Below, in pieces: positions 37,147-45,707 of a stretch of 64,000 nucleotides of DNA (position 1 is its first letter; each line of letters opens with the position of its first letter). The notes beneath the pieces were generated by a model, which was not told where the DNA came from, did not search any database, and was given only the letters and a program-made list of their open reading frames with translations. The stretch spans positions 682,001 to 746,000 of the forward strand of contig CAVTXL010000003.1 in NCBI GenBank assembly GCA_963738665.1. The letters are read 5' to 3'. A program made the translations under genes and the position numbers. This DNA comes from JABDGM01 sp963738665 (GTDB lineage Bacteria > Planctomycetota > Planctomycetia > Pirellulales > Lacipirellulaceae).

Positions 37147-39765
37147 TCACTGGTTGGCCGCAGCGGGCGGTATCAAATCGTCCGCCGCTAGTCGTTTGGT
37201 CCACTCCTTGATGCCCCCGGCCCGCTCGGTCGGGCTTCCCGCCGGGTTCGGCATCAGCCGCTTGCCCGTGATTTCCGCCAGATTTTCGACGGCCAACACT
37301 CGATAGTCCAAGTCGCTGTTCAGCCAATTGATCAGCCGGGCCAGCACACCCGCCGGGTTCTTCCGCTCGTCTGGCGTGCGGCCGATCTGCTCCGGACTGT
37401 ACCCGCACAACATCTCATATAAATCAGTCGCCGCCCGCAAGCCGCGCTCGGTGACCAGCGTGTCCCAAACCTTGTTGGCCGATTCAGGGCTTAGCGCCAT
37501 GGCCGCCCGCAGCGAATCCACGTGGCTTCGCCAATTGGGCCGCTGGTCCGAGTCTCGCAGCGCCCGCACGAACGGCACAAACATCCCCACGTGCATGGCG
37601 GAGCGGGCGGCGAGCGCCTTCACTTCGCGCCGCCGCACCTCATCGTAAGTATACAGCAGTTGCTCGTCAGCCGGTCGATCGGTCGTGATCGCCAGCTCCA
37701 CGCCGTTAATCGCCAATTGATCGCTCGCCTTGCCGGCCGGTTCGTGGTCAATCCATTCCACCGTTTCCGTCAGCGGGCTTGTCGTCGATACGGCCCCGTC
37801 CGAAATCGTCCAGCGCGAGGCCTGCGCGATCGTTCGCTCGCCCGCCGCATCCGTCCAGACCACGCCTCCCCCCGGAACAATGTATTCCACCATGATCGGT
37901 GCGGGTGTTTTTCGCGGGTCGGTCCCCGGCACAAACGATCGTGTCACCTCGGCCCCCAGTGTCGCGTTCGGCGCCAGCCGAACATCTGCGGTCGTCGCAC
38001 CGGTCGTGATCCGCAATCGCTGTTCGTCCGTCGCCGAGTTCAGCAGCACAATCCGTCCGTAAGCAATTTCGATGGCAGGAACGTGCGGGTCGCCTTTCGG
38101 CAGTCCTTCCCCCGCTACCATATCTGCCGTCTTCAGCGTAAGTTGGGTTCCCCCCGAAACATCCAAGCCTACCCCGGAGGCAAGCTTGATTCGGGGTCGA
38201 AACTCCGGCAGCGCCAACAATCGATCTCCGATCATGACCGCAGCCCGTGGCTCGAGGCGGAACCAGGTCTGCTGCTTGTCGCTATAGCGCAGCAAAACAC
38301 TCTTACCGCCCAGATATAGCCCCAGGGTGGCGCTCGCCGCCGGCGTTGCGGCGGTCACGTCGCCGGGCGGCGTGGCCGTCATGTCCCCCGGGGACCGCGG
38401 TGTCGCCCGATTATCGCCTGAGGACGACAGCGACGTCCCGTCGGCAGTCGGAGTATTTCCACCAGGCATGTTGCCGATGCTCGTACGTCCGGCATCCCCC
38501 GCCCCACCGCTTGCCGCCAGGCCTTTGTCCGACGCCGTAGACGTGCTGCCGCTGTTGTCCGTCGCTGTGGCAGGCCAAGTCGGCAGCTCCATGTCTGTTC
38601 TGGGAAGCATGTTGTTCGTGCCGGCGCCAGGCGTCTCCGTTCCTGCGGCGCTCACAGCGGTGTCAGTAGATCCGGGTGCCGTCCCGTCCGCGGACTGCCC
38701 GGCGCCTGCGGGCGATGCCAAAGTCGCCGCCGTACCAGCGCCGGTGTTTCGCGGCGTCGGCCCACCGGCCGTATCATCCGTCGTACTACTGGCCAGCGGC
38801 TGCGGCGGTATGGGCGGAGAAATAATCGCCGGCATGGTGGTTGTGGGTAGGGGTAACGTGTTTTCCACCGGCGCGGTCGCCGAAGTGGGCGGGGGTAAGG
38901 CGACACTTGCCGTTGTCGAACTATCTGTCGGCGGCAGCGACGCCGTCGATTGTGAACCACTTTGCAAGCCACCATTTTGCAAACCACCATTGCCCGAACC
39001 ACTGCCGGCGCCGATCGGCTCGGTCACAACGCTGGGAGCCGGCAACGCAGGTGAATCGTCGCCAGGCGCCGCTCGTGTCGGCGAAGTCGTGCCGGCCACC
39101 TTCTCTGGCGGCGGCGCGGCGCCACCCAAGAATTGCCTCACGCCCGGCACAAACAGCACCACCGCCCCAATCACAATGAGGGCCGCCAGCCCCACCAGCG
39201 CCGCTCGATATCGCGACCAGGCCGACGTCCGCAGATAGTCGGGCACTTCCATCAGGATTGATTGATTCACCAGTGCGTCCGAACGGATCACCGTAGTCGG
39301 CGCTGTCTCTACCGGTGCCGGCTCCGCCACCGCCACCGCCACATGGGCTGACTCAACGCGCACCAGCTGCTCGCCGTCCAGCTCATTCGGGATCGAATAC
39401 ATCCGATGACGGGCCGCCGGGTCGACGTCCGCCGGTTCGCCGAGCACCATCGTCAGCACATGGTGGCACGAGGCTACCTCAGCCAGGTGCATGTCCGACT
39501 CCAAACAAATCCGCTCGAAATCGCCCACGCTGTCGGGCGGCATGACGTTGTCCAAGTATTCGGCCACCGTATTCGGGTCGAGCCCCATGCCGCTGCCCAC
39601 GACCTGCGGGGCGCTCAATCGCAGCCGCCGCGTCGTGTCGCGCGTGCGATGGATCAGCTCGGCCGCGAAGTCGCTCGACTCGACCTTCTTGCTGAGCTCT
39701 TCCTTGTCGGCCGGATCGAGAATGTCATCCAAATACGCGAGCAGTGTGCGGAGTGTTAATCGCAT
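37147..39765 (-). CDS. Large single-span membrane protein with long Ser/Thr/Pro/Gly linker
   Basis: An 872-residue protein. The N-terminal 160 residues are cytoplasmic and helical ('LRTLLAYLDDILDPADKEEL'; 'VAEYLDNVMPPDSVGDFERICLES'), followed by one transmembrane segment at about 190-212 ('AALVGLAALIVIGAVVLFVPG'), a low-complexity Gly/Ser/Thr/Pro/Ala segment (about 215-480), and a folded C-terminus with beta-rich FecR-like features ('GVGLDVSGGTQLTLKTADMV', 'GRIVLLNSATDEQRLRI', 'VDVEW'-type strands) and helices at the end. The plan resembles anti-sigma or zinc-finger-less membrane regulators of Planctomycetes. Function unknown. Confidence 0.72.
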   Translation of the reverse strand: MRLTLRTLLAYLDDILDPADKEELSKKVESSDFAAELIHRTRDTTRRLRLSAPQVVGSGMGLDPNTVAEYLDNVMPPDSVGDFERICLESDMHLAEVASCHHVLTMVLGEPADVDPAARHRMYSIPNELDGEQLVRVESAHVAVAVAEPAPVETAPTTVIRSDALVNQSILMEVPDYLRTSAWSRYRAALVGLAALIVIGAVVLFVPGVRQFLGGAAPPPEKVAGTTSPTRAAPGDDSPALPAPSVVTEPIGAGSGSGNGGLQNGGLQSGSQSTASLPPTDSSTTASVALPPPTSATAPVENTLPLPTTTMPAIISPPIPPQPLASSTTDDTAGGPTPRNTGAGTAATLASPAGAGQSADGTAPGSTDTAVSAAGTETPGAGTNNMLPRTDMELPTWPATATDNSGSTSTASDKGLAASGGAGDAGRTSIGNMPGGNTPTADGTSLSSSGDNRATPRSPGDMTATPPGDVTAATPAASATLGLYLGGKSVLLRYSDKQQTWFRLEPRAAVMIGDRLLALPEFRPRIKLASGVGLDVSGGTQLTLKTADMVAGEGLPKGDPHVPAIEIAYGRIVLLNSATDEQRLRITTGATTADVRLAPNATLGAEVTRSFVPGTDPRKTPAPIMVEYIVPGGGVVWTDAAGERTIAQASRWTISDGAVSTTSPLTETVEWIDHEPAGKASDQLAINGVELAITTDRPADEQLLYTYDEVRRREVKALAARSAMHVGMFVPFVRALRDSDQRPNWRSHVDSLRAAMALSPESANKVWDTLVTERGLRAATDLYEMLCGYSPEQIGRTPDERKNPAGVLARLINWLNSDLDYRVLAVENLAEITGKRLMPNPAGSPTERAGGIKEWTKRLAADDLIPPAAANQ

Positions 39766-39872
39766 GGAACCTCTACCTCAATTCAAGTGACCGAGCAACC
39801 AGCGGAAGGCCTGCCAATCGCAGATAACCAGTTCGGCGGCGGGGCACGTTCCGCCCGCGCAGGGCTCGCCGA

Positions 39873-40469
39873 TCAATCGCCTGCCTTGCCAAAGGTAATA
39901 GTGGCGGCCACTAGCGCTTCCCGTGCAAGAAAACGGCGGTTTGCAGAAAATCTCTGCCCAAGCGCCGTCATGTCGTCGCCCGCCAGACCGGCCAGTATCT
40001 GCCGGCGCAGCCGTGCTAACTCGTTCGCCGGCCTGCGGTTGCGGAGACTTTTGGCGCACGCGCGCTGGTCCGTGCCCTCCGCCGCTAGCATTAGCCCAAG
40101 TAATGACGCCAATAGTTGCCCGGCCGCCAAAACCAGCGGATGCAGCGCCGGCTGCGAAGGCGGCGCCACCGCCCACGCTTCGGGCCGCTCCCAGCCTTCC
40201 ACCGCGCGGACCCAATGCACCTCGTGCGCAACGGGCGTCCGCATGGCGGACACTCCGTCGAAACGGCAGAACCAGAGACCAGTGCCCAACAGCACCAGCA
40301 CGATGCCCAGAACTAGGCGCACAAGACTTGAGACTGGAATGAGGAGAAGAGGGGCCGCGCGGCGTGCCTCGTTTCGCCGGAGGATGGGAAGCGAAACTGG
40401 GCACGCACGCGCGGCTGGCGGGAATCGAGATACAGGAGCGTGACAAGGGGGTGACTCGTCGAAAAGCAA
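39873..40469 (-). CDS. Membrane protein of unknown function
   Basis: A frame of up to 198 residues with two likely transmembrane segments ('LVRLVLGIVLVLLGTGLWF' and 'LVLAAGQLLASLLGLMLAAEG') and a charged helical C-terminus. The true start may be internal, near the first hydrophobic stretch. Another frame covering 39778-39900 reads 'ELVICDWQAFRWLLGHLN', so the 3' end may be affected by an indel. No family recognised. It is 107 bases upstream of the large membrane protein gene. Confidence 0.45.
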   Translation of the reverse strand: MLFDESPPCHAPVSRFPPAARACPVSLPILRRNEARRAAPLLLIPVSSLVRLVLGIVLVLLGTGLWFCRFDGVSAMRTPVAHEVHWVRAVEGWERPEAWAVAPPSQPALHPLVLAAGQLLASLLGLMLAAEGTDQRACAKSLRNRRPANELARLRRQILAGLAGDDMTALGQRFSANRRFLAREALVAATITFGKAGD

Positions 40470-41030
40470 CCCCCGTGCCGAACCGGCGGCCGCAGAACGC
40501 CGACGCGTTTCTGGCGGCTAAAACCAAGGCCGTTTTCGCGCTGCACACACCATTCGCCCGGGCTTATCCGGTCGACGCGTCGACAAATTGCAACACCCGC
40601 GCTCCCTCGGCTGTCGCCAAAAATCAACGCCCAAATTCGCCCCGCTCCGTGCCCCCCAACTCAGCCGCAGATCCCCGCCGCCCCACCCCACACCGCACAT
40701 TTATCTCACACGACTTCACTCCCCCGCTACGCTACTACTCCACCCTCCACTACTCCACCACTCCACTACTCCACTCCCGTCTCCCGATCTACCGCCCTCC
40801 GCCTCCCTTCCGCCGGCACAGCTTTCCCCGGCCGCTCTCTCCGCGCCGCGGGCACACTTTTCGCCGGAGGCGCGTTCGACATCGAGAGACCGGTTTCTGC
40901 CTGCATTTCGTGAAAAATACTATGGCTCGTCGCCGCTGTTGGGTAGAATTCAAGTAGCAGGACGGCCCGCTCTGCCCGTTGCGTCCGCCCCCGTAAAGCA
41001 GCCGCAGTTGAGCAGGTAGGCCGTGGAAAC
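40470..41030. other. Intergenic region with low-complexity tract
   Basis: No gene is supported. A CT-rich tract built from iterations of 'CTACTCCAC' lies at about 40727-40780. It separates divergent genes and must contain their promoters. Confidence 0.4.
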
Positions 41031-41600
41031 TTGTCGCGTTGCACGGAGGTTGTCGATTTCGTGTCTATTCAAATCGCGTTCAAACCCGTGTCGCGCAATC
41101 GATTGCTACTGCGGCGGACCGTGGAAGAAGCCGAGGGCTACACCGAGCTCGGCATGCTGGAGCATGCGCTCCGCGCGTTGCAGCGCCGCGGCGCCCTGGT
41201 CCACGGCAACGGCCGCGCCTGCTACCTGCTCGGCGAAACATTCAAAGAACTCGGCCGCTACGAAGACGCCCTCGTCCCGCTCGAGCGGGCGGCCGACCTC
41301 GTGCCCGACGACATCCACGTCTACCTCGCCCTCGGCTGGTGCTACAAACGCACCGGCCAACTCGCCAAGGCGATCGACGCCCTCGAGCGGGCCGCGGCCG
41401 TCGACCCGGGCGAGGCCATTCTGCATTACAACCTGGCTTGCTACTGGAGCCTCGCCCGCAACCGCACGCAGGCCCTCCGCTTCCTGGCCCAAGCGCTCGA
41501 CCTCGACAGCAACTTCCGCGACCTCGTTCCCGACGAGCCCGACTTCAACGCGCTGCGGCACGATCCGGAGTTCAAGCAGCTAATCGCGGTGAGCTGTTAG
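41031..41600 (+). CDS. Tetratricopeptide repeat protein
   Basis: A 189-residue protein made mostly of TPR helices: 'TVEEAEGYTELGMLEHALRALQR', 'ACYLLGETFKELGRYEDALVPLERAADLVP', 'VYLALGWCYKRTGQLAKAIDALERAAAVDP', 'ILHYNLACYWSLARNRTQALRFLAQALDLD'. The consensus pattern of small and large residues is regular in at least four repeats. No signal peptide, so cytoplasmic; it should serve as a protein-interaction scaffold. The exact start is uncertain because the first 25 residues are outside the repeats. It is the last host gene before the integron. Confidence 0.8.
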   Translation: MSRCTEVVDFVSIQIAFKPVSRNRLLLRRTVEEAEGYTELGMLEHALRALQRRGALVHGNGRACYLLGETFKELGRYEDALVPLERAADLVPDDIHVYLALGWCYKRTGQLAKAIDALERAAAVDPGEAILHYNLACYWSLARNRTQALRFLAQALDLDSNFRDLVPDEPDFNALRHDPEFKQLIAVSC

Positions 41601-41601
41601 C

Positions 41602-41694
41602 AGCAGTTTCAAAACCGCCGGGGACTGGCTCAAATTGCGCAGCCCGTGGAGCAAATCGTGCCTGTCCCCCTTCTGAGCCGGTTTTGAAACTGCT
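41602..41694. repeat. Sixteen-base perfect inverted repeat with 61-bp core
   Basis: The arms 41602-41617 and 41679-41694 (AGCAGTTTCAAAACCG and its complement) match perfectly. The core contains a weaker inner pair around GGGGAC/GTCCCC. It looks like a short non-autonomous element between the TPR gene and the integron end. Confidence 0.55.
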
Positions 41695-41797
41695 TGTAGC
41701 TATTAGCTATCAGCCGTCCGCTTTCAGCCAGACAATCGTCGTTTCGGTTCGGCGGCGATTTTTCCGCGGCCGGTCCCGGGAAATCGAAATCGCGCCT

Positions 41798-41895
41798 GGC
41801 GAACGAAAAAAGCTTAGCTGCCGTGGCGGCTCGTGAGACGTTGAACCCCTAAGACGCTAATTGCCGCCGCGGTCAGGTGCAGCGTCTGGTTAGGC
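41798..41895 (-). repeat. attC site 17 (last in array)
   Basis: 98 bp, GGCGAAC (41798-41804) to GTTAGGC (41889-41895). Inner arms CCGTGGCGGC and GCCGCCGCGG pair with one mismatch. It marks the distal end of the array. Confidence 0.8.
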
Positions 41896-42802
41896 CGGCC
41901 TTTGCTGAGCTACGAGCTGCCGCACCTCGTCAATAGTGCGGCACTCTCCGCCCAAGTGCAAGACCGCGTGACAGTTCGGGCAAACCGGGCGCAAGTCCTC
42001 GACGGGGTCCACGACGTACTCCCCGCCCACCTCGGACATTGGCCGGATGTGGTGGACGTGGATGTACCCCTCTGCTTCGGGACCGTAGACCGCTCCGAAG
42101 CTGAACCCACAAACGCAACAGGTGGTGCCATGGGCTGCGATGCACCGCTGCCGGGTCACTGGGTTGCGCTCGTAGGCGTTGACGGTGACCTGGCGGACCG
42201 CGCCCTCGAAGAGTGTCGGTGACTCAGCAACCTCTTCCGGCAGCCGACCACTAACGCCCGCTTGGTAGCCGTCAAGTAACTGATCCAGCGTCGCCTGCAA
42301 GTGCGGTAGGTTCGCTGTGTAGACCTGCCTGATCCGGTTGAATTTCTCCTTCTCCAAGGGCCATAGTGTCGATTGGACAAAAAAGCGATCCCCAGGCAAA
42401 TCAACTGGCTCCCTGATGATCCAGTTCACGAGATGAACATGGTGACGGTGGGTGGTTGTGTCATCTCGGATCGGGTTCTGGTTGGAATCGGGTGCCAAAT
42501 AGCGACTGGTAACTACTCCGATCCCCACAACCCTGTTGTACCCTTCGTTGGCAACCACAATGTGCTGCGGCCTGACCTCATCGACAAAGCGCCAAATCGT
42601 CTTGGCAGTCGCCCGCGCCACATCCATTCACCCCCTGTCCATACTCCTGCTCAAGTGCCGCCAACACCTCGTCTTCGTTGCCGTACTGTCGGTAGTCCGG
42701 CAGTTCGAGCCACCCGAGGCCGATGCAGCCCCGATCACGGAACAGTTCCCAGTCTTGGGCGCCCCTGCCGGGGGCGATTTTCCATACCTGAGCCATACGC
42801 AT
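41890..42802 (-). CDS. Cassette 17: HNH endonuclease with N-terminal domain (frameshift near 42628)
   Basis: About 303 residues when two frames are joined. The N-terminus 'VWKIAPGRGAQDWELFRDRGCIGLGWLELPDY' runs into 'TIWRFVDEVRPQHIVVANEGYNRVVGIGVVTSRY', an EVE/PUA-like modified-base-reader type module (inferred from the pattern). The C-terminal HNH nuclease shows 'CCVCGFSFGAVYGPEAEGYIHVHHIRP' and 'VCPNCHAVLHLGG'. This combination is typical of modification-dependent restriction enzymes, so a role in defence against modified foreign DNA is plausible. The break is a single-base indel. The stop codon is the TAA of the attC core. Confidence 0.78.
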
Positions 42803-42829
42803 TCTCCCGCGATTTGGGGAGCCTCTGCG

Positions 42830-42907
42830 GCCTAATGTTTGAGCTCAGCCGCCTGCGAAGGCTGGCGAAGCCAGCCGTAGCAGGTCGGCTGCAGCGAAGG
42901 GTTAGGC
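42830..42907 (-). repeat. attC site 16
   Basis: 78 bp, GCCTAAT (42830-42836) to GTTAGGC (42901-42907), shortest in the array. A hairpin GGCTGGC/GCCAGCC forms the loop end. The left core has T in place of the final C, the only core mismatch in the array. Confidence 0.8.
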
Positions 42908-43373
42908 CCCACCGCCGCTTAGCATGCTCTGAAAGCGAGCAAGCAATTCTGTATACGACACGTCTTCCCGTTTGGTTGCGAGTAGCCAGACGTGACCGAA
43001 CGGGTCAGCAAGACTGCCGCGACGATCTCCGTCGAATTGGTCCGAGAGCGCCATCACTTCTTTGTGCGCCAAGCGTCAGTGCTCGTGCAAACATTTGGTC
43101 GACGTTTTCCACATAGATCAGCATTGAGACGGGCGAACCACCGAGCGAGCTAGGACTCTTGTAGCCCATTTCGGGGTATTCGTCTGCGACCATGATTGGT
43201 GCTGCGCCAATTCTTAGCTCGGCATGGGCTACCTTACCGCTGGGCTCCGCCAAGCGAACCTGCTCGACTGCTCCGAAGGCCGACTTGTAGAACTCGATTG
43301 CGTCCGCGGCATTGCTGACTATCAAGTACGGAGTGGCGCCTCGGTACGCACTTGGAATGGACTGTGGTGGCAC
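42902..43373 (-). CDS. Cassette 16: VOC/PhnB-like protein (frameshift near 43068)
   Basis: A single-module VOC protein of about 157 residues. From a GTG at 43373, with AGGAG five bases before it, it reads 'IPSAYRGATPYLIVSNAADAIEFYKSAFGAVEQVRL', 'KVAHAELRIGAAPIMVADEYPEMG' and 'VSMLIYVENVDQMFARALTLGA'. The end is in another frame: 'KEVMALSDQFDGDRRGSLADPFGHVWLLATKREDVS'-type sequence, ending with the TAA inside the attC core. The PhnB-like subgroup binds a metal; function unknown. A single-base indel joins the two parts. Confidence 0.82.
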
Positions 43374-43393
43374 GGACTCTCCTGTGTTGGGGG

Positions 43394-43532
43394 GCCTAAC
43401 GACCAAGCTCAGCGAGCCGGCGCCGGAAACGCCCGGTCGGCTGCAACCCCGAAAGCTTTCGGGGCTGCCAAATTACCTGAACCGTCCGACTGCCCAGCGG
43501 GGCGGCGGTTCGCTGCAGCGCTCTGGTTAGGC
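43394..43532 (-). repeat. attC site 15
   Basis: 139 bp, GCCTAAC (43394-43400) to GTTAGGC (43526-43532). Belongs to the main attC type also seen at 46788, 48865 and 50121 (arms 'CAAGCTCAGCGA' and 'TTCGCTGCAGCGCT'). It is longer by a small insertion in the loop. Confidence 0.9.
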
Positions 43533-43542
43533 CACGTCTTCA

Positions 43543-43812
43543 TCAGAACAAATATGGTGCTCGGCGGACGAAGTCCGCAACGACGAATAACGTGGGCAGT
43601 AGGAACAAGACGCTGAACACGCGAACTGCTAAACCGCCACGTCTGAACGCCTGAACGTAACAAACGTCGGCAACTACCGTGAGAATCAACGCCGTGGTGA
43701 GAACTCCGGTGTATCGCCCGCCCGCGACGGTGACGGTCTGGAAGAAAAGCGCGACGAGCAGGAGCGGGACTCCCACTCCAAACCACAAACCAATGTGCGC
43801 TGAAGTCTGCAT
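43543..43812 (-). CDS. Cassette 15: small membrane protein
   Basis: An 89-residue protein with three hydrophobic segments: 'IGLWFGVGVPLLLVALFFQTV', 'YTGVLTTALILTVVADVCYV' and 'VRVFSVLFLLPTLFVVADFV'. No family recognised. It begins 14 bases after the cassette start, as usual for cassette genes without a promoter of their own. Location in the inner membrane is predicted; function unknown. Confidence 0.65.
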   Translation of the reverse strand: MQTSAHIGLWFGVGVPLLLVALFFQTVTVAGGRYTGVLTTALILTVVADVCYVQAFRRGGLAVRVFSVLFLLPTLFVVADFVRRAPYLF

Positions 43813-43825
43813 GATGTGCGAAGTG

Positions 43826-43916
43826 GCCTAACGTTACCGATCACCGGGCGGCAACGATTGATTCTCCACTGGCAATCCGCCCGACTTCGCCGCTCCGGTG
43901 CATCGGATTGTTCGTC
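43826..43916 (-). repeat. attC site 14
   Basis: 91 bp, GCCTAAC (43826-43832) to GTTCGTC (43910-43916). Arms CCGATCACCGG and CCGGTGCATCGG pair with one extra base in the right arm, the extrahelical base that gives attC its polarity. Confidence 0.82.
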
Positions 43917-44055
43917 GTGTTGGCAGTATCTTGCGGCCCGACGCCATTTGATTCGACTGGAGGCGAGCAACCAACCCAGCCAACGTGCCCCCGGAGTCTT
44001 CGAGAAGCTTTCGCCGCGTGGCGTGCAAATCATCAAGTATCGGATTGTTGCTCAT
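43834..44055 (-). CDS. Cassette 14: small protein partner of PIN toxin
   Basis: A 73-residue protein whose first 45 residues ('MSNNPILDDLHATRRKLLEDSGGTLAGLVARLQ') form helices like those of antitoxin partners. It resembles the 65-residue product of the other PIN cassette at 49433 ('DPILSEVRRIREQYAQQFNGDLRALMDDLRRR'). Its 5' end overlaps the PIN gene by 23 bases, and its last 27 codons are encoded within the attC site itself, so its C-terminus is set by the recombination site. Likely antitoxin, inferred from position and size. Confidence 0.6.
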   Translation of the reverse strand: MSNNPILDDLHATRRKLLEDSGGTLAGLVARLQSNQMASGRKILPTRRTIRCTGAAKSGGLPVENQSLPPGDR

Positions 44056-44533
44056 CGTCTGAATCTCCGAGAAACTCCGCCGGGGTGCAGATCAAAAGTT
44101 GCCCCAGTCCTTCACGATCCAACAGTTGATAGATACGCGGAAGCTCGTGGGCATTTGCGATATGCTTGCAATTCAAGGTCAAGAGATAGTTTACACCGCC
44201 AAGAGCCGCTGCGGCAACGTGAATGGCGTCGGCCGCGGCCCCTTTTGGCATCGTATGAGCCTGAATCAGGCGCTCCGCCAATGCCTCCACATCAGGATTG
44301 ATGTCCACAAGCGGCAGACCTTGAAGGAGTTCCAGTCGATCCGTCACGGCCGTTGGATCACCATCGCTGGCTTCGTCGAGAGTCAATTGGGACGTGACCA
44401 ACTCAAATTTGTGCCGTTCATTCGCCCACCAGTCGCGAGCTTGCTGCTGCAAACCAGCGATCGTGACGTCTCGGCTCGGCCACGCTGTGGCGTGACTAAC
44501 GATGGATGTTTCGATGTAAATTGTGTCCATCAC
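44033..44533 (-). CDS. Cassette 14: PIN-domain toxin
   Basis: A 166-residue PIN-domain protein. It opens 'MDTIYIETSIVSHATAWPSRD' where PIN nucleases have the first acidic metal ligand region, has 'FELVTSQLTLDEASDGD' in the centre and 'GAAADAIHVAAAALGGVNYLLTLNCKHIANA' with the conserved Asp and the closing Asn/Asp-type strand. Such proteins are Mg-dependent RNases and usually toxins. The gene precedes its small partner, the reverse of the common antitoxin-first order. A homologous pair lies in cassette 5. Confidence 0.78.
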   Translation of the reverse strand: MMDTIYIETSIVSHATAWPSRDVTIAGLQQQARDWWANERHKFELVTSQLTLDEASDGDPTAVTDRLELLQGLPLVDINPDVEALAERLIQAHTMPKGAAADAIHVAAAALGGVNYLLTLNCKHIANAHELPRIYQLLDREGLGQLLICTPAEFLGDSDDEQQSDT

Positions 44534-44546
44534 GACATCCTATCAC

Positions 44547-44642
44547 GACGAACGACGCCCTTCACCTGCAGGGGCCGCCGGTGAAACTATGTGTCGCGGA
44601 ATACCGGAATGCAGCCCCTGTCAGGTGCAAGGCTGGTTCGCC
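44547..44642 (-). repeat. attC site 13
   Basis: 96 bp, GACGAAC (44547-44553) to GTTCGCC (44636-44642). Arms CACCTGCAGGGGC and GCCCCTGTCAGGTG pair with one bulged base. It uses the rarer GTTCG core variant. Confidence 0.82.
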
Positions 44643-44643
44643 G

Positions 44644-44880
44644 CTATCCACCAGTTGATTCTTCTTTGACAATTCCCGCAGTCTTCAACTTTTCGACGAA
44701 CTCGGCAAACAATTGCTGGTCGAACTCAAGCACCGTCATGTTGGGTGGACACGTACCGCCGACCATTATCCCGGAAGGCAAATGCTTGTATGCGTACTCA
44801 CTGCCCTTCCCGAGACCAAGGTACCAGTGGATTCGCTCAACGTCTTCGTCAAGTAGCCCCGATCGCAGCATAGTGACCAC
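44644..44880 (-). CDS. Cassette 13: small protein of unknown function
   Basis: A 78-residue protein: 'GLLDEDVERIHWYLGLGKGSEYAYKHLPSGIMVGG' followed by 'VLEFDQQLFAEFVEKLKTAGIV'. Mixed alpha/beta, no signal peptide or membrane segment. No family recognised. It fills its cassette almost fully, from shortly after the upstream core to two bases before its own attC, which supports coding. Confidence 0.55.
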   Translation of the reverse strand: MVTMLRSGLLDEDVERIHWYLGLGKGSEYAYKHLPSGIMVGGTCPPNMTVLEFDQQLFAEFVEKLKTAGIVKEESTGG

Positions 44881-44906
44881 CGCGATGATGCACCAACGAA
44901 CCAGCC

Positions 44907-44999
44907 GGCGAACGACCCAAGCTCAGCGACGGCGGCCACGAGGCGCGCCGATTGCAACCGCGACAGTCCGCCGCCGTTCACTGCAGCGCATGGTTAGGC
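44907..44999 (-). repeat. attC site 12
   Basis: 93 bp, GGCGAAC (44907-44913) to GTTAGGC (44993-44999). Arms 'AAGCTCAGCGACGGCGG' and 'CCGCCGTTCACTGCAGCGC' resemble the main type with a shorter loop. Confidence 0.82.
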
Positions 45000-45003
45000 G
45001 GCA

Positions 45004-45573
45004 TCATTTGCGATACTCATCACCCGTCAAAATGTCGAAGGATAGCTTCTTGCCCTTAACAAGCTGGATGGTGAATACGTATTGGTTTGTGCCCGGTATC
45101 TGCTCGCAGCCCACCACTTGGAATTCGGCTCTCTTTCCGCCTCCGTCGCGGTCAGACAGGCCGACCTCTGCGCCGAGGCGCACAAGATCGGCAGTAGTCC
45201 ACGTCTTGAGTAACTTGCCGCCGAGATGAAAAGTGAGCTCCACTTGCTTGTCTGGCGAAGTCGGCGTGTCCTTGTGTCGGGCCAGCACTGCCACTTTGCC
45301 TGCGATGGGACTCCACCCCAGCACTACGCCGTGTTTGGAATACCAATCGTAGTGATCCACCAACTCGTCAGGGTCCCTCTTAACCAGATAGATGTCCGTA
45401 AAACCGGCAGTACCTGCGGTGTCCTGAGGAATGCAGCGGGCGTAAAAAACGCCGTCTGGCCCTGACTGGACATACGGGCGATTGCCTGCGTCTTTCGAGG
45501 CAAATGCTGATCGCAGACTGGTCAATGCGATCAAGGCAAGAATCAGGACAACGGTGAGTGTTTTCATGTTCAT
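45004..45573 (-). CDS. Cassette 12: exported protein of unknown function
   Basis: A 189-residue protein with a signal peptide ('MKTLTVVLILALIALTSLRSAFA') and a beta-rich mature part ('DGVFYARCIPQDTAGTAGFTDIYLVK', 'YSKHGVVLGWSPIAGKVAVLARH', 'QYVFTIQLVKGKKLSFDILTG'). Two cysteines could form a disulfide. No family recognised; the body looks like a small beta-propeller- or lipocalin-like fold. It starts at ATG 45573; an ATG two codons later is possible. Confidence 0.65.
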   Translation of the reverse strand: MNMKTLTVVLILALIALTSLRSAFASKDAGNRPYVQSGPDGVFYARCIPQDTAGTAGFTDIYLVKRDPDELVDHYDWYSKHGVVLGWSPIAGKVAVLARHKDTPTSPDKQVELTFHLGGKLLKTWTTADLVRLGAEVGLSDRDGGGKRAEFQVVGCEQIPGTNQYVFTIQLVKGKKLSFDILTGDEYRK

Positions 45574-45608
45574 TTAGACGGCCTTCGCGACAGGATGTTC
45601 CCGCTGCC

Positions 45609-45707
45609 GCCTAACGAAAAAAGCTGAGCCACCGCCGACTCGCGACGTGAACCGCGATAGCGGAACTGACAGCGCCAACGGCGGTTGGCTCCGGCGACTT
45701 GTTAGGC
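45609..45707 (-). repeat. attC site 11
   Basis: 99 bp, GCCTAAC (45609-45615) to GTTAGGC (45701-45707). Arms 'GAGCCACCGCCG' and 'CGGCGGTTGGCTC' pair with a bulge. Confidence 0.87.

Noticed and set aside
38327..39238. 303-residue + strand frame opposite the large membrane protein
   Set aside because: Low-complexity antisense of the Gly/Ser/Thr/Pro linker.
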